DNA from: Nitzschia sp. DOCU1
Taxonomy: Eukaryota > Bacillariophyta > Bacillariophyceae > Bacillariales > Bacillariaceae
Direction: 5' to 3'
Assembly (NCBI GenBank): GCA_951394045.1
Contig: OX595987.1
Coordinates: forward strand, 1,984,001 to 2,048,000
DNA length: 64,000 nucleotides
Under the pieces are notes generated by a model. That model was not told the origin of the DNA, made no database searches, and saw only the letters and a program-made list of their open reading frames with translations. Of this stretch, positions 13,784 through 21,739 are shown in pieces. Both the position numbers and the translations under genes were made by a program. Every line of letters begins with the position of its first letter. Position 1 is the stretch's first letter.

Positions 13784-14353
13784 TTTTGGATTGGAGAATA
13801 ATCTACGAGTGCCAGTAAGTGAATCGGCCGCTATCAGAAGATCAATTTAGCTCCCATCCCATCGAACCGCAGCTCGGAGCGACGAAACTTGGACAAGGAC
13901 AAGAAGAAGAATGTGTTCAAAGAAAGGTTACACAATATGCAGATTCTATCTTCATGGTTTCGGATTGGGGATCCTTGTTGAGCAGATACCCCCCGCCATT
14001 CCATTATTGCTTTTGTTGATGACATCATCATTTTTGTCGGTCCTTCACTTCGATGTGCGCGCTTCGAACGGTCGGTTCGGAGCGGAGAGACCATGCCGAG
14101 GTATGCCCTTCGTACGCAAGCGTTGGGGTTCTATGTACAGTACGTACATACTAAAAGTAGGATGGGAGGTACAGGGCAATCGAACCAGTCGTCCAGCACT
14201 TGGACGCGGAACGGAAATCTTCTTTTCATAAAAAACCTCTACAGTAGACGGCCACTCTGACTATGAGGTAGTATTTTTTAAAGCTCTACTAGCGACCACT
14301 GAAGTTGCAATGACAGCAGGCACGCACGTTGTTTCCATCATGTTGCTGTTCCT
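13784..14353. promoter_or_regulatory. Gap between DTW-GNAT 3' end and VPS13 5' end
   Basis: 570 bases that should hold the VPS13 promoter and 5' UTR and, at the low-coordinate end, the start of the DTW-GNAT upstream... more precisely the 3' end of that gene lies at 14354. Both genes are on the minus strand. Short open frames here have no recognisable domain. I see no clear TATA box or repeat. Confidence 0.4.
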
Positions 14354-15694
14354 TCACGAAGGAGAAACGTGACACCATCGCCGTCTCTGAAACCCTTCAT
14401 GTCGAATCGGACTGTCGTCTACCGTCCAGCCCGCGCTACGAAACAACGCTTCCGCCGCAGTATTGCCATGTTTGATCAAGGCAATCTTTGGAAGGCCGGC
14501 ACGATCCAAGACGCCAGTAGCCTCGTCAAGTAATAACTTGCCATACCCCTTGCCCCTCACATCTTGGTCGACATGAAGCATACCCAAACAACCATCCTCG
14601 CATCGTACAATATGCGCACACAGTCTCCCTTCATGTTCGATTCCAAAACATGCTACACCAAGTTCTAGTCGTTTTTCAACGGTCGAAAGTTTGGCGGATT
14701 GATTATACCAGTTTTGAAACACCACTGGAGCATCCCGGACTGCCAATGGCCTCAGGATCGCACCAGTCCGACTGTCAATCACTCGTGGCTCTGGCTGGTA
14801 TAATAACGCCTTTTCAATTCGTTCTCGTTGTTGTATTCGGTAGTGTCGCTTTCGTCCTTTTTGTCGTGGATCGTCGGGTCTTTGTTTCTCCAAATCCAAT
14901 TTGGTTTGCACCATCCACTGGAGCACATCCAGAAGGTACTTGGACTGCTCCAATCCATTCTCTAATAACACAAGTGCACGAGCACATGCTTCCAACGTAG
15001 AGTAACAGTGCGATTCTGGCTCTTTGCGTACGGCATCGTAGAGGGATGGTTCGTCCGCCGAAATAGTAACATGCTGCAACTCCGCCACCAACTCGGGGGA
15101 CTGTTGGGCCATGCGCTTGGCTTCCGCCCAGGTACCATCCAACAGCACAATCAAGTTTCCACCTTGGTCGTGATCAATATCATCTGCCTGGCTCGTATCT
15201 GTAGTTTTTGGAACATGCTGTGAGATATCTTCCATGGAAATGGCCTGGTCGCTGGGAAAGAGTAGCAAGGGGCGTTTGCCCTGGCGCAGTGCGTCTTGTA
15301 CCAACGGTAAACTCTGTACACTGAACCCATAGCCGACTTTGACATGAACCTTTTCTAAGACCAATGAAATCAGTGGAACCGTAGAAAAGGTCTTTTTCCG
15401 AAATTCGTTGGGATGCTGTAAAATCAAAATGGTCGTGTCGGTCCAAAGCTTTGCGGGAGGAAGGGCTTGGCACAGACAGAGAACTGGTGGCCGTTGACAC
15501 CCACTACAAAGGCACCTTTGTTCGTGTTGACGTTCTTTTTCTCGTCGCTGACCTCTGGCAATGCCATTGGCAATTTTCGTCCTGAGGTGCTCGGGCATGC
15601 CATCCGTGACGAGCCCAGTCACCACATGGTGACGTTCGAGCACCACCACCAGAAAAGCAATGAGTGTACAATATCGTAAGACCCCCCAGCGCAT
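14354..15694 (-). CDS. DTW-domain tRNA aminocarboxypropyltransferase fused to a GNAT domain
   Basis: 446 aa from the ATG at 15694. A GTG-initiated extension 20 codons longer exists but has no advantage. Residues 61-75 carry the DTW-family cysteine pattern CLCSGCQRPPVLCLC, and residues 186-189 the signature D-G-T-W (LLDGTWAEAKRM). DTW proteins (bacterial TapT, human DTWD1/2) make acp3U in tRNA from S-adenosylmethionine. Residues about 315-440 form a second domain with a GNAT acetyl-CoA loop (VRGKGYGKLLL) and the usual C-terminal ALFRSAGW. A hydrophobic stretch at residues 8-19 could be a signal anchor or organelle-targeting part. The two-domain layout is unusual. Whether the GNAT half modifies the same RNA, the enzyme itself or something else is unknown. 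It is divergent from the DUF1992 gene. Confidence 0.85.
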   Translation of the reverse strand: MRWGVLRYCTLIAFLVVVLERHHVVTGLVTDGMPEHLRTKIANGIARGQRREKERQHEQRCLCSGCQRPPVLCLCQALPPAKLWTDTTILILQHPNEFRKKTFSTVPLISLVLEKVHVKVGYGFSVQSLPLVQDALRQGKRPLLLFPSDQAISMEDISQHVPKTTDTSQADDIDHDQGGNLIVLLDGTWAEAKRMAQQSPELVAELQHVTISADEPSLYDAVRKEPESHCYSTLEACARALVLLENGLEQSKYLLDVLQWMVQTKLDLEKQRPDDPRQKGRKRHYRIQQRERIEKALLYQPEPRVIDSRTGAILRPLAVRDAPVVFQNWYNQSAKLSTVEKRLELGVACFGIEHEGRLCAHIVRCEDGCLGMLHVDQDVRGKGYGKLLLDEATGVLDRAGLPKIALIKHGNTAAEALFRSAGWTVDDSPIRHEGFQRRRWCHVSPS

Positions 15695-16111
15695 TCTGGT
15701 TTGGACAAACTTAGGAAAGTAGCATACAAAAGAGTGAACCTGTCGAATGGTCACAGACCCATCAGGCCTCGCCGACCGTCATCGTCCAGAACAAGATGGT
15801 GGCAAAATCGATCGATGATTGTTGCCCATTGGCATCAGTTGTGGGTTTGCACCCAAAAAACGTCACTGGCAAAGAGATAGTCAGGGGTAAATGATATCAA
15901 ATTAAATATCTGACACTATGTGATGACCCCTCAAGTTACTAGATGGGTCCAGCTGGTCAAAAGCACGTTCCAGTCGTGGTGCGCGCAAAGTTGGCGCTCT
16001 CTCCTCCTCCTTCGCGTTTTGATGCCGCAACGAAAGCATAATCTCTCTCTATTGACTTCCATTGCCATAGCGGCAAAGTGTATCCATTGGTCGCATCTCG
16101 TCGAATGTCCA
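15695..16111. promoter_or_regulatory. Bidirectional promoter region, DTW-GNAT / DUF1992 gene
   Basis: 417 bases between two outward-facing starts. The open frame of the rightward gene extends back to 15920, so part of this could be coding if an upstream ATG is used. I see no strong named motif. Confidence 0.4.
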
Positions 16112-16648
16112 ATGTCTTTGGCTTTGCTAGTGGGCTCGACACTAAGACGCTATCGTTTCCCCGCGCGTTATTTTTCGGGAATCGATGTTGTCATTGAAAA
16201 CAAAATCAAGGAATGGCAAGCCAAGGGCGGGGAAGACACCTTGCCCAAGGGAAAGCGCTTGCAAGGCGACAAACACCGTGAACTGGCCAATTCTTGGGGC
16301 GTTGGTGCCGACTATACACACAGCAAAATCCTGGCGGATAACAACATCAAGCCCGAGTCCATTGAACGGCGATTGCAGCTCGATCGGCAATGGAATGAAT
16401 TGAAAATCAGAATTCAGCAGGCCTTTCAACAACAGAATCCGCAAATGTCACCTGGAGAATTCGCAAAAAGCGCCCTGGCAAAGGAGCTGTTTGCACAAGA
16501 TATAGAAGGCCTGGACCGTCAGGCGAAGAAAGTGAATGATGCCATCATTAGCGACTCGATGCGCTTCAATGGACGCAGTCCGGTTGCACATGCGAGACGC
16601 TTTCGATTAGAAGAACGGGTACTGGAAGCATTACAAGAAGAAGAGTAA
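16112..16648 (+). CDS. DUF1992 / DNAJC28-like protein without J domain, probably mitochondrial
   Basis: 178 aa from the ATG at 16112. An upstream in-frame start at 15920 would add 64 residues, but the chosen start gives a typical mitochondrial presequence (MSLALLVGSTLRRYRFPARY: basic, hydroxylated, no acid). The core has the DUF1992 pattern: VIENKIKEWQAKGGEDTLPKG, then KRLQ, then ILADNNIKPESIERRLQLD, followed by a helical tail (FAKSALAKELFAQDIEGLD). This is the conserved domain of DnaJ homologue subfamily C member 28. No HPD-bearing J domain is present, as in many bacterial DUF1992 proteins. Its biochemical role is not established. The stop at 16648 lies 68 bases from the stop of LEO1 (convergent). 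Confidence 0.72.
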   Translation: MSLALLVGSTLRRYRFPARYFSGIDVVIENKIKEWQAKGGEDTLPKGKRLQGDKHRELANSWGVGADYTHSKILADNNIKPESIERRLQLDRQWNELKIRIQQAFQQQNPQMSPGEFAKSALAKELFAQDIEGLDRQAKKVNDAIISDSMRFNGRSPVAHARRFRLEERVLEALQEEE

Positions 16649-16715
16649 AAGCAGAGGTTCGTATTACATCCTATATCGTCCCATCCTACCTACTAGACAC
16701 ATCTTTTGTAGCTCC

Positions 16716-18332
16716 CTACTCCTCGTCGTCATCATCATCATCCACCACCGCTTGATGGGATCGATTCGACTTTTTGTGGGCCTTGATAAGGGTACCTGCT
16801 TCTTCATCTGATTCTTCTTCAAACACAACTTCTTCTTCTTGCTCCTCGTCCTCTTCTTCTTGCTTTCGGCGCTTACGATCACGTCCCTTACGGAATGTAT
16901 CATCGAATCCATCATCGTCCGATTCATCCCCATAATCATCCATGTCATCGTCCATGGCGTTGCCCTTTTTGAGTGCCTTGATATTGGTCGTATCGTAGTC
17001 ACCGTCGTCGTCATCTTCCTCCAAATAACGTCGATTCATACCCGGCTGTCGGTATCGTGAGCCAGTTGGACGATAGTTACTGGAAGCCTTGCGAGCAGTA
17101 ACCTTGTCCAGATCTTCCTTGTTTCGAATACGGTCGAGTTTGGCCTTTTCGGGATCTTCGGCAGTCACATGCTCTGCAATGCGCGCCTTTTTGATGGTTC
17201 GTTGACGAACCGCCACTGTCAAACTCTTGTGAGCTTCCGACTGAAGAGAACTGGGTTTGGGAACAAAGCGACTGGTGACCGGAGCCATGCATTCCAGAAC
17301 GGTTCCGCCGGGAGTATCCTCTTCGTCTCCTTCATTGCTAAAATTGGCTTTTTGAGATAGATAGACATACCCATTGAGACCTGCAAAGCCCTTGGTAGAG
17401 GAATCCGTAGTCTGTACATCAAAAGCTTCATTTCCAATATGCAATGTAAAAGTTCCATCACTCCATTTCACTAACCGTGTATTGCTCTCACGCTGCAAAG
17501 ATCCATCCTCCCCGCGTTCGATTTCCCCGTCGGCATTACGCTTGTACCGCCAACGAATCATGTTATGAACGTATCCCTTGTATTGCTCTTCTTCTTCTTT
17601 TTCAAGATAGAGGTCCTCTTCAAAGGGCGCCGGCTGAATGGCTACTAAATTTGGCAGTTTGGTCATGTGCAACGTCACGTCCTTATCGGGCCGTGTCGAT
17701 TCCAAAACGGTAGCCTTATCGGGAGGCTTGGCCACTGCCGATCCACCTGAAGACGATTCCATTTTAACTGCGGCTCCCATTTCGTCCTCTTGTGTCACTT
17801 CATCTTTACTGGCGGCAGCCGCAGCAGCGCGTTTGGACGATGCCGGAGCCGCGGATCCCACAACGTCATCCAATTTCGCTTCGCCTTCATCGTCATCATC
17901 ACTATCATCTCCAAACAAGTCACTTGTAGAAGGCTTTGGCTTTTTTGGAGAGACCTTGGCTTCTGGCTCTTTCTTCTTCTTATCGACTTGTTTGGAGGCC
18001 TTGTCGACATCCATGGCATCGTCGTCGTCGTCGTCATCATCATCGCTGCTGTCATCCCCAAACAACGCTTGGGCCGTAGATTTCTTGCCCTCCGAGGAGT
18101 CCTTCTTCTTGGCTTGTGCCTTGACGTCACTATCGTCTGATAATTCCTCTTCATCGTCGTCGTCATCGTCATTATTGACATTGTTATTATTATTATCGTC
18201 GTCATCGTCGTCGTCATCATCGTCGGTTCGAATGACGCGTTTGGGAGTATCATCTTTGGACTCGTCCTTCTTTTGGGGGTCAAACTCTTCGTCGTCGGAC
18301 GAATCTTCGTCAAATAAGGCGTTGGAAGACAT
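16716..18332 (-). CDS. LEO1: LEO1, RNA polymerase II Paf1-complex subunit
   Basis: 538 aa, single exon, ATG at 18332. The first 200 residues are very acidic (runs of D, D/N and E with serines), the usual LEO1 N-terminus and likely CK2 target. Residues about 215-400 are the folded LEO1 domain: LPNLVAIQPAPFEEDLYLE, then MIRWRYKR, SNTRLVKWSDGTFTLHIG and TVAVRQRTIKKARI. The C-terminus is again acidic and basic mixed. LEO1 works in transcription elongation and histone modification as part of Paf1C. Acidic repeats are coded by GAC/GAT and AAT runs, so the opposite strand contains a long spurious serine-rich frame. Confidence 0.93.
   Translation of the reverse strand: MSSNALFDEDSSDDEEFDPQKKDESKDDTPKRVIRTDDDDDDDDDDNNNNNVNNDDDDDDEEELSDDSDVKAQAKKKDSSEGKKSTAQALFGDDSSDDDDDDDDDAMDVDKASKQVDKKKKEPEAKVSPKKPKPSTSDLFGDDSDDDDEGEAKLDDVVGSAAPASSKRAAAAAASKDEVTQEDEMGAAVKMESSSGGSAVAKPPDKATVLESTRPDKDVTLHMTKLPNLVAIQPAPFEEDLYLEKEEEEQYKGYVHNMIRWRYKRNADGEIERGEDGSLQRESNTRLVKWSDGTFTLHIGNEAFDVQTTDSSTKGFAGLNGYVYLSQKANFSNEGDEEDTPGGTVLECMAPVTSRFVPKPSSLQSEAHKSLTVAVRQRTIKKARIAEHVTAEDPEKAKLDRIRNKEDLDKVTARKASSNYRPTGSRYRQPGMNRRYLEEDDDDGDYDTTNIKALKKGNAMDDDMDDYGDESDDDGFDDTFRKGRDRKRRKQEEEDEEQEEEVVFEEESDEEAGTLIKAHKKSNRSHQAVVDDDDDDEE
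18010..18220. repeat. GAY/AAY trinucleotide runs in LEO1
   Basis: On the plus strand, runs of GTCGTC/ATCATC at about 18018-18048 and again at 18154-18222, with an ATTATT part (18170-18195) that codes for an asparagine run. They encode the D/N stretches of LEO1. Such runs are prone to length variation. Confidence 0.7.
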
Positions 18333-18751
18333 TGTAGTAGCGTGACTTGCACTACTAAAAGTGTCGTTGACTAATAATAGAGTGGAAAGTGGTACCGATA
18401 GAGGATGTGTTGCAAATCAGAGATGACCAGCGCCGCCGCCATGGTCGCATCTCTTCGTGTGGGGCTGCCAACAACAGGCTGTGGTCGGATGCACATACAG
18501 ACGAATCCAGTAGCGATGCTACGTAGGAAGTTTGATCGATCTAGTCGATGAAGCCACCATCATTCATTCATCATTGAGAATGTATTCGAATGAGTCATAG
18601 CTACAAATGGACTAACACGAGCAGAAAAAGAAACAAAGAAACACGCGATGATTTTGAGAGCGAAGCTACAGCAGAAGCAGTGTAAAGAAGCACCTTTTCA
18701 GATTACCTTTGATTCCATTTCCTCTCCGTAACTAACTTTGAATGACATGGC
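18333..18751. promoter_or_regulatory. Bidirectional promoter region, LEO1 / 18752 gene
   Basis: 419 bases between two outward-facing starts. It contains AT-rich patches such as CATTCATTCATCATTG near 18560-18575. No gene or strong motif seen. Confidence 0.4.
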
Positions 18752-20026
18752 ATGCCGTTGCTCGGGTGGGTGATATTGTTAGGGTGGACATTGTCCGTTG
18801 GTCGCTGCTTTCTGGCGACATGCCCGGTGGGTGGTCCTCCAACGGTGGATTTGCTCGCGTCGCAGTTTGCCAAGAAGCATGATAATGATGACAACCAAAA
18901 TACAGAAGTTTCAGACGCAGAAGCCTTATTGGCTTGCTATGGGTATCTCAAACGTCGAAAACGTATTGGAAGTTGGGCCCAACAAGAATTGCGTCAACGA
19001 ATGAAGGCGTCGGCACAACCAAGTTTCTTTTGGGAAGAAGATTTATCCGAAGCGTCGGCGCGACGACAACGAGAATTACGAGGAGAAATACTATTGGAGG
19101 AAGAAGAGGAAGAAGAAACAACCACTGAAGAAGAGGAAGAGACTCCCTTGCGGCCACCTCGAAGTAACAGTGCGGCAGAAGTGTGGTCGGGAGAGTTTAC
19201 TTCGTTTCCATCCGAACCATCGTCCACGTGGATTCGCCGCTCTCAATCGGCCAAAAAGCGATGGATGGATCCAGATTTTCGAGAATATTGGTATGAAAAG
19301 AGGTGGAAAGAGCACATGGCAGACAAGGATGATGTATTGGAGGAAGAAAGTCAACTCGAACAAGAAATTCGAGCCTTGCCATCTGGATTTTTGGGATCGC
19401 CCGAGCTTTCGGAAATGACCAATGACGAAATTGCGGCGGCAATTCAAAGTTATCTCACTACCAAACAGAAACGAACGGCCTCGCGTCAAAAGACATTGAC
19501 AGAACGCAAAGCTGTATTGAAAAAGCAAATGGAGGAAATCTCTTTGGCGGTTCAAACGAAAAAAGTATCGCCACTTTCTCGGGATACTCGTTTTGGACAG
19601 GACGAAGCAGCATTGCGAGAAGCCCAGCGTCAACGATCGGAGCGTGCCAAGAAACTCTATCAAAAACGAGTCGAAAATCAAAAACGTGAGCAGAAAAGCA
19701 TCCCCACTTCAGCACCACCCGCAAGAAAGTATCAGCCTAATCAAGCGACGCCCCAAGATGCCATGCTCCGGATCCAACGCGATTTGGATCAGGGTACGCT
19801 CCCTGCTTCCAAAGATGTAGCCATCATTATGCAAGTGACGAGAATTGCCAAGCGCCGTGATGTATTGCGGCAAATACTTGCAGACTTTTTTGATATGCGG
19901 GGCAAGTGCGTACCCATTGGCGACGACGGCGAGTTGGAATTTGTCACCAAGTGTCCCATTGACAATTTGGGTGCATTGGTCATGGATTTGATTCAAAGAG
20001 AAGAAGACAACAAGAAAGATAGCTGA
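18752..20026 (+). CDS. Secretory or plastid coiled-coil protein with a NUMOD3-like motif
   Basis: 424 aa, single exon. A signal peptide is clear (MPLLGWVILLGWTLSVGRC, then F-L-A-T). Phe right after the predicted cleavage site resembles the diatom plastid motif, though without the usual A before it. An acidic E-run follows near residues 115-130. Residues about 150-190 read IRRSQSAKKRWMDPDFREYW, which resembles the NUMOD3 helix-turn motif found in some plant plastid proteins (S-x-x-K-K-x-W-x-D-P-x-[FY]-R). A long charged coiled coil (residues 200-330) leads to a C-terminal helical end (VLRQILADFFDMRGKC). I do not recognise the whole protein. Plastid nucleic-acid binding is a guess from the motif only. 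Divergent from LEO1. Confidence 0.75.
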   Translation: MPLLGWVILLGWTLSVGRCFLATCPVGGPPTVDLLASQFAKKHDNDDNQNTEVSDAEALLACYGYLKRRKRIGSWAQQELRQRMKASAQPSFFWEEDLSEASARRQRELRGEILLEEEEEEETTTEEEEETPLRPPRSNSAAEVWSGEFTSFPSEPSSTWIRRSQSAKKRWMDPDFREYWYEKRWKEHMADKDDVLEEESQLEQEIRALPSGFLGSPELSEMTNDEIAAAIQSYLTTKQKRTASRQKTLTERKAVLKKQMEEISLAVQTKKVSPLSRDTRFGQDEAALREAQRQRSERAKKLYQKRVENQKREQKSIPTSAPPARKYQPNQATPQDAMLRIQRDLDQGTLPASKDVAIIMQVTRIAKRRDVLRQILADFFDMRGKCVPIGDDGELEFVTKCPIDNLGALVMDLIQREEDNKKDS

Positions 20027-20189
20027 TAGTGATAATAGACATCGTTTTGTACATGGCATATGATAGCATTAATTATTAATATTACAGAGTAGCAGTTGCA
20101 TTTGGATATTGTTACAGGTGCAGCGCAAAAATTTCCCAGATTGATCGTCATCGTGACAAGTATTTGCAGCACGTTCTCCCAAACGATTC

Positions 20190-21118
20190 TTATTGACGAG
20201 GAGATTCCTTTTTCATTTCAATTTCTTGTGTTTTCTTAATTTTGTAGTCCATGGCTTTCTCCCACTTTCGTCGAACAATTCGATACAAATCGAGCGCTGC
20301 CAGAGCATCTTCGTAGGCACTGTGCGGCTTTCCTTCCACTTGAATGTCGCGTTGCAGCTTCTCTTTGACCAGGTCCTTTAGTTTGCGGGGCCACAAGACA
20401 CCGTCATCAAATCGGACTTGCTGAAAGGGTTCGTATTTGGCGGTATCTCGAGTCATGTACCAGGGGTGCGAAATGTCCAACGCCTTGAGGTCATTCTTTA
20501 ACGCGTGACCAATCAAGATCTTGCCCTGTAACAAATCCAAGAGCTGTTCTCGGCATTGTTCCAGGGTCAACTCGGCAGACTCCAAATCTTCGCAAGTGAT
20601 TCCTGACACAAATGTTCGGTAGTCTGTCACTTCTCGCTCCTGGCGAACAAACTCATCAAACAAGGTTTCGCCGTTCCAACCCACCAAAGTGACACGAGCC
20701 ACGGAGGACTTGGTGCCCCGGTAGCCAGTACCGACCATTTCACAATCTAACGCCACATATTGAGCTTGTTCTTCCAGAGACATTTGCACCTCGGCCGTCG
20801 GCGAGGAAGGTCCTGACTGTTTGGCTCTCTTTTTGCGGGGAGCCCGTCGTCGTCGACGTGCTGGGGTAGAGTCGAGAGAAGATGCGCAAGTGCTGCTTTC
20901 ATCCGAAGAAGAGGCCGAGTGGTGGTGTTCTTCGAGTTCGGCGGCATCTCGCTTGTTTTCGGGCTGAAGATCTGTCACTCCAATAACCTGAAAGACATCA
21001 CATTTTCAAGTAAACAGAAATGGCGGTTAGTTCCAAAAGTGAACACCAGATCAGGGGGGTTACAATTCAGCTAAGACAGACTTACGGTTACTTCAGGAGT
21101 AGAGTTGGTGATAGCCAT
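20190..21118 (-). CDS. REXO4-type 3'-5' RNA exonuclease
   Basis: Two exons, 21118-21086 and 20987-20190, give 276 aa. The first exon codes for only 11 residues (MAITNSTPEVT). The 98-nt intron is GTAAGT...TTTCAG. Without it the frame has only a GTG start at 20978, which supports the splice. The enzyme core is a DEDDh exonuclease: YVALDCEMVGTGYRGT holds the first D-x-E, GHALKNDLKAL the second D, and HSAYEDALAALDLY the H and last D. REXO4 relatives trim rRNA precursors in the nucleolus. A basic patch (ARRRRRAPRKKRAK) before the domain is a likely nuclear or nucleolar signal. The protein may be longer at its N-terminus; see the entry for 21171-21485. Confidence 0.88.
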
Positions 21119-21170
21119 CTTGAGAGATTAATCCAAAAGGATGAAAAAAAGAGAAGTGTTTTGTCGTTAC

Positions 21171-21485
21171 CAATTTATGAGATGACATCGATCGGAAAGA
21201 CCGTCTTCGGATTTCAGAGTTCCGTTGTTCTTCGTTGGCATCATCGACCCATCCATCGCGAGAGGAGAAATCAAATGCCAAGCTGGCCGCGCCACACCAA
21301 TGATGAACAACGCGGCGTGATGGGTGATGTGGACAGATGCACTCATCCATCTTGCCGTCATTCTTTGTTCTGGTTGGAGGAACCGTTTGTTCTTCGAGAA
21401 GCTCGGCCATCTCGCTTGGGGACTGCGCGATCAAGGACACTTTTCGCGCAGTTGATGACGTGATCCTACTTATTGACGCACTCAT
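21171..21485 (-). CDS. Possible upstream coding exon of the REXO4-type gene
   Basis: An open frame of 105 codons from the ATG at 21485 ends at a possible donor (AAATTG|GTAACG). A 52-nt intron with a T-rich end (21170-21119) then leads into the REXO4 first exon at 21118, phase 0. If used, the protein would be 381 aa. The segment contains a Cys/His cluster (CICPHHPSRRVVHHWCG) and has no other explanation. It could equally be 5' UTR or a separate transcript. The intron is shorter than the others in this window, and I see no known domain, so confidence is limited. Confidence 0.4.
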
Positions 21486-21739
21486 TCGGCTGACGTGTGT
21501 CGTGTCTCACCCTTTATCGTCAGTGGGAACCACATCATCCCCTATCCAACTTTCTAGAATTTCTCTCCGCCACCCTCATTCATGTGATGTGGTCGGAGGT
21601 CGACGACCACACCCAACATTTTCAAAAGGAACTGGAAAGAGCTCCGTCATCTTCCATCTGAGCGACCTCCGACCACGGCTGCTTGGTTTTTGATGACTCT
21701 ACCTTTAGCTTGTCATCAACATTGCAACACTCTTGAACA

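Noticed and set aside
13911..14231. A 106-codon plus-strand frame upstream of VPS13
   Set aside because: Lies in the VPS13 promoter gap, has no domain and no good start context.
17638..18345. Plus-strand serine-rich frame opposite LEO1
   Set aside because: Serine runs arise because GAY/AAY repeats read as TCR on the other strand. LEO1 is well supported.
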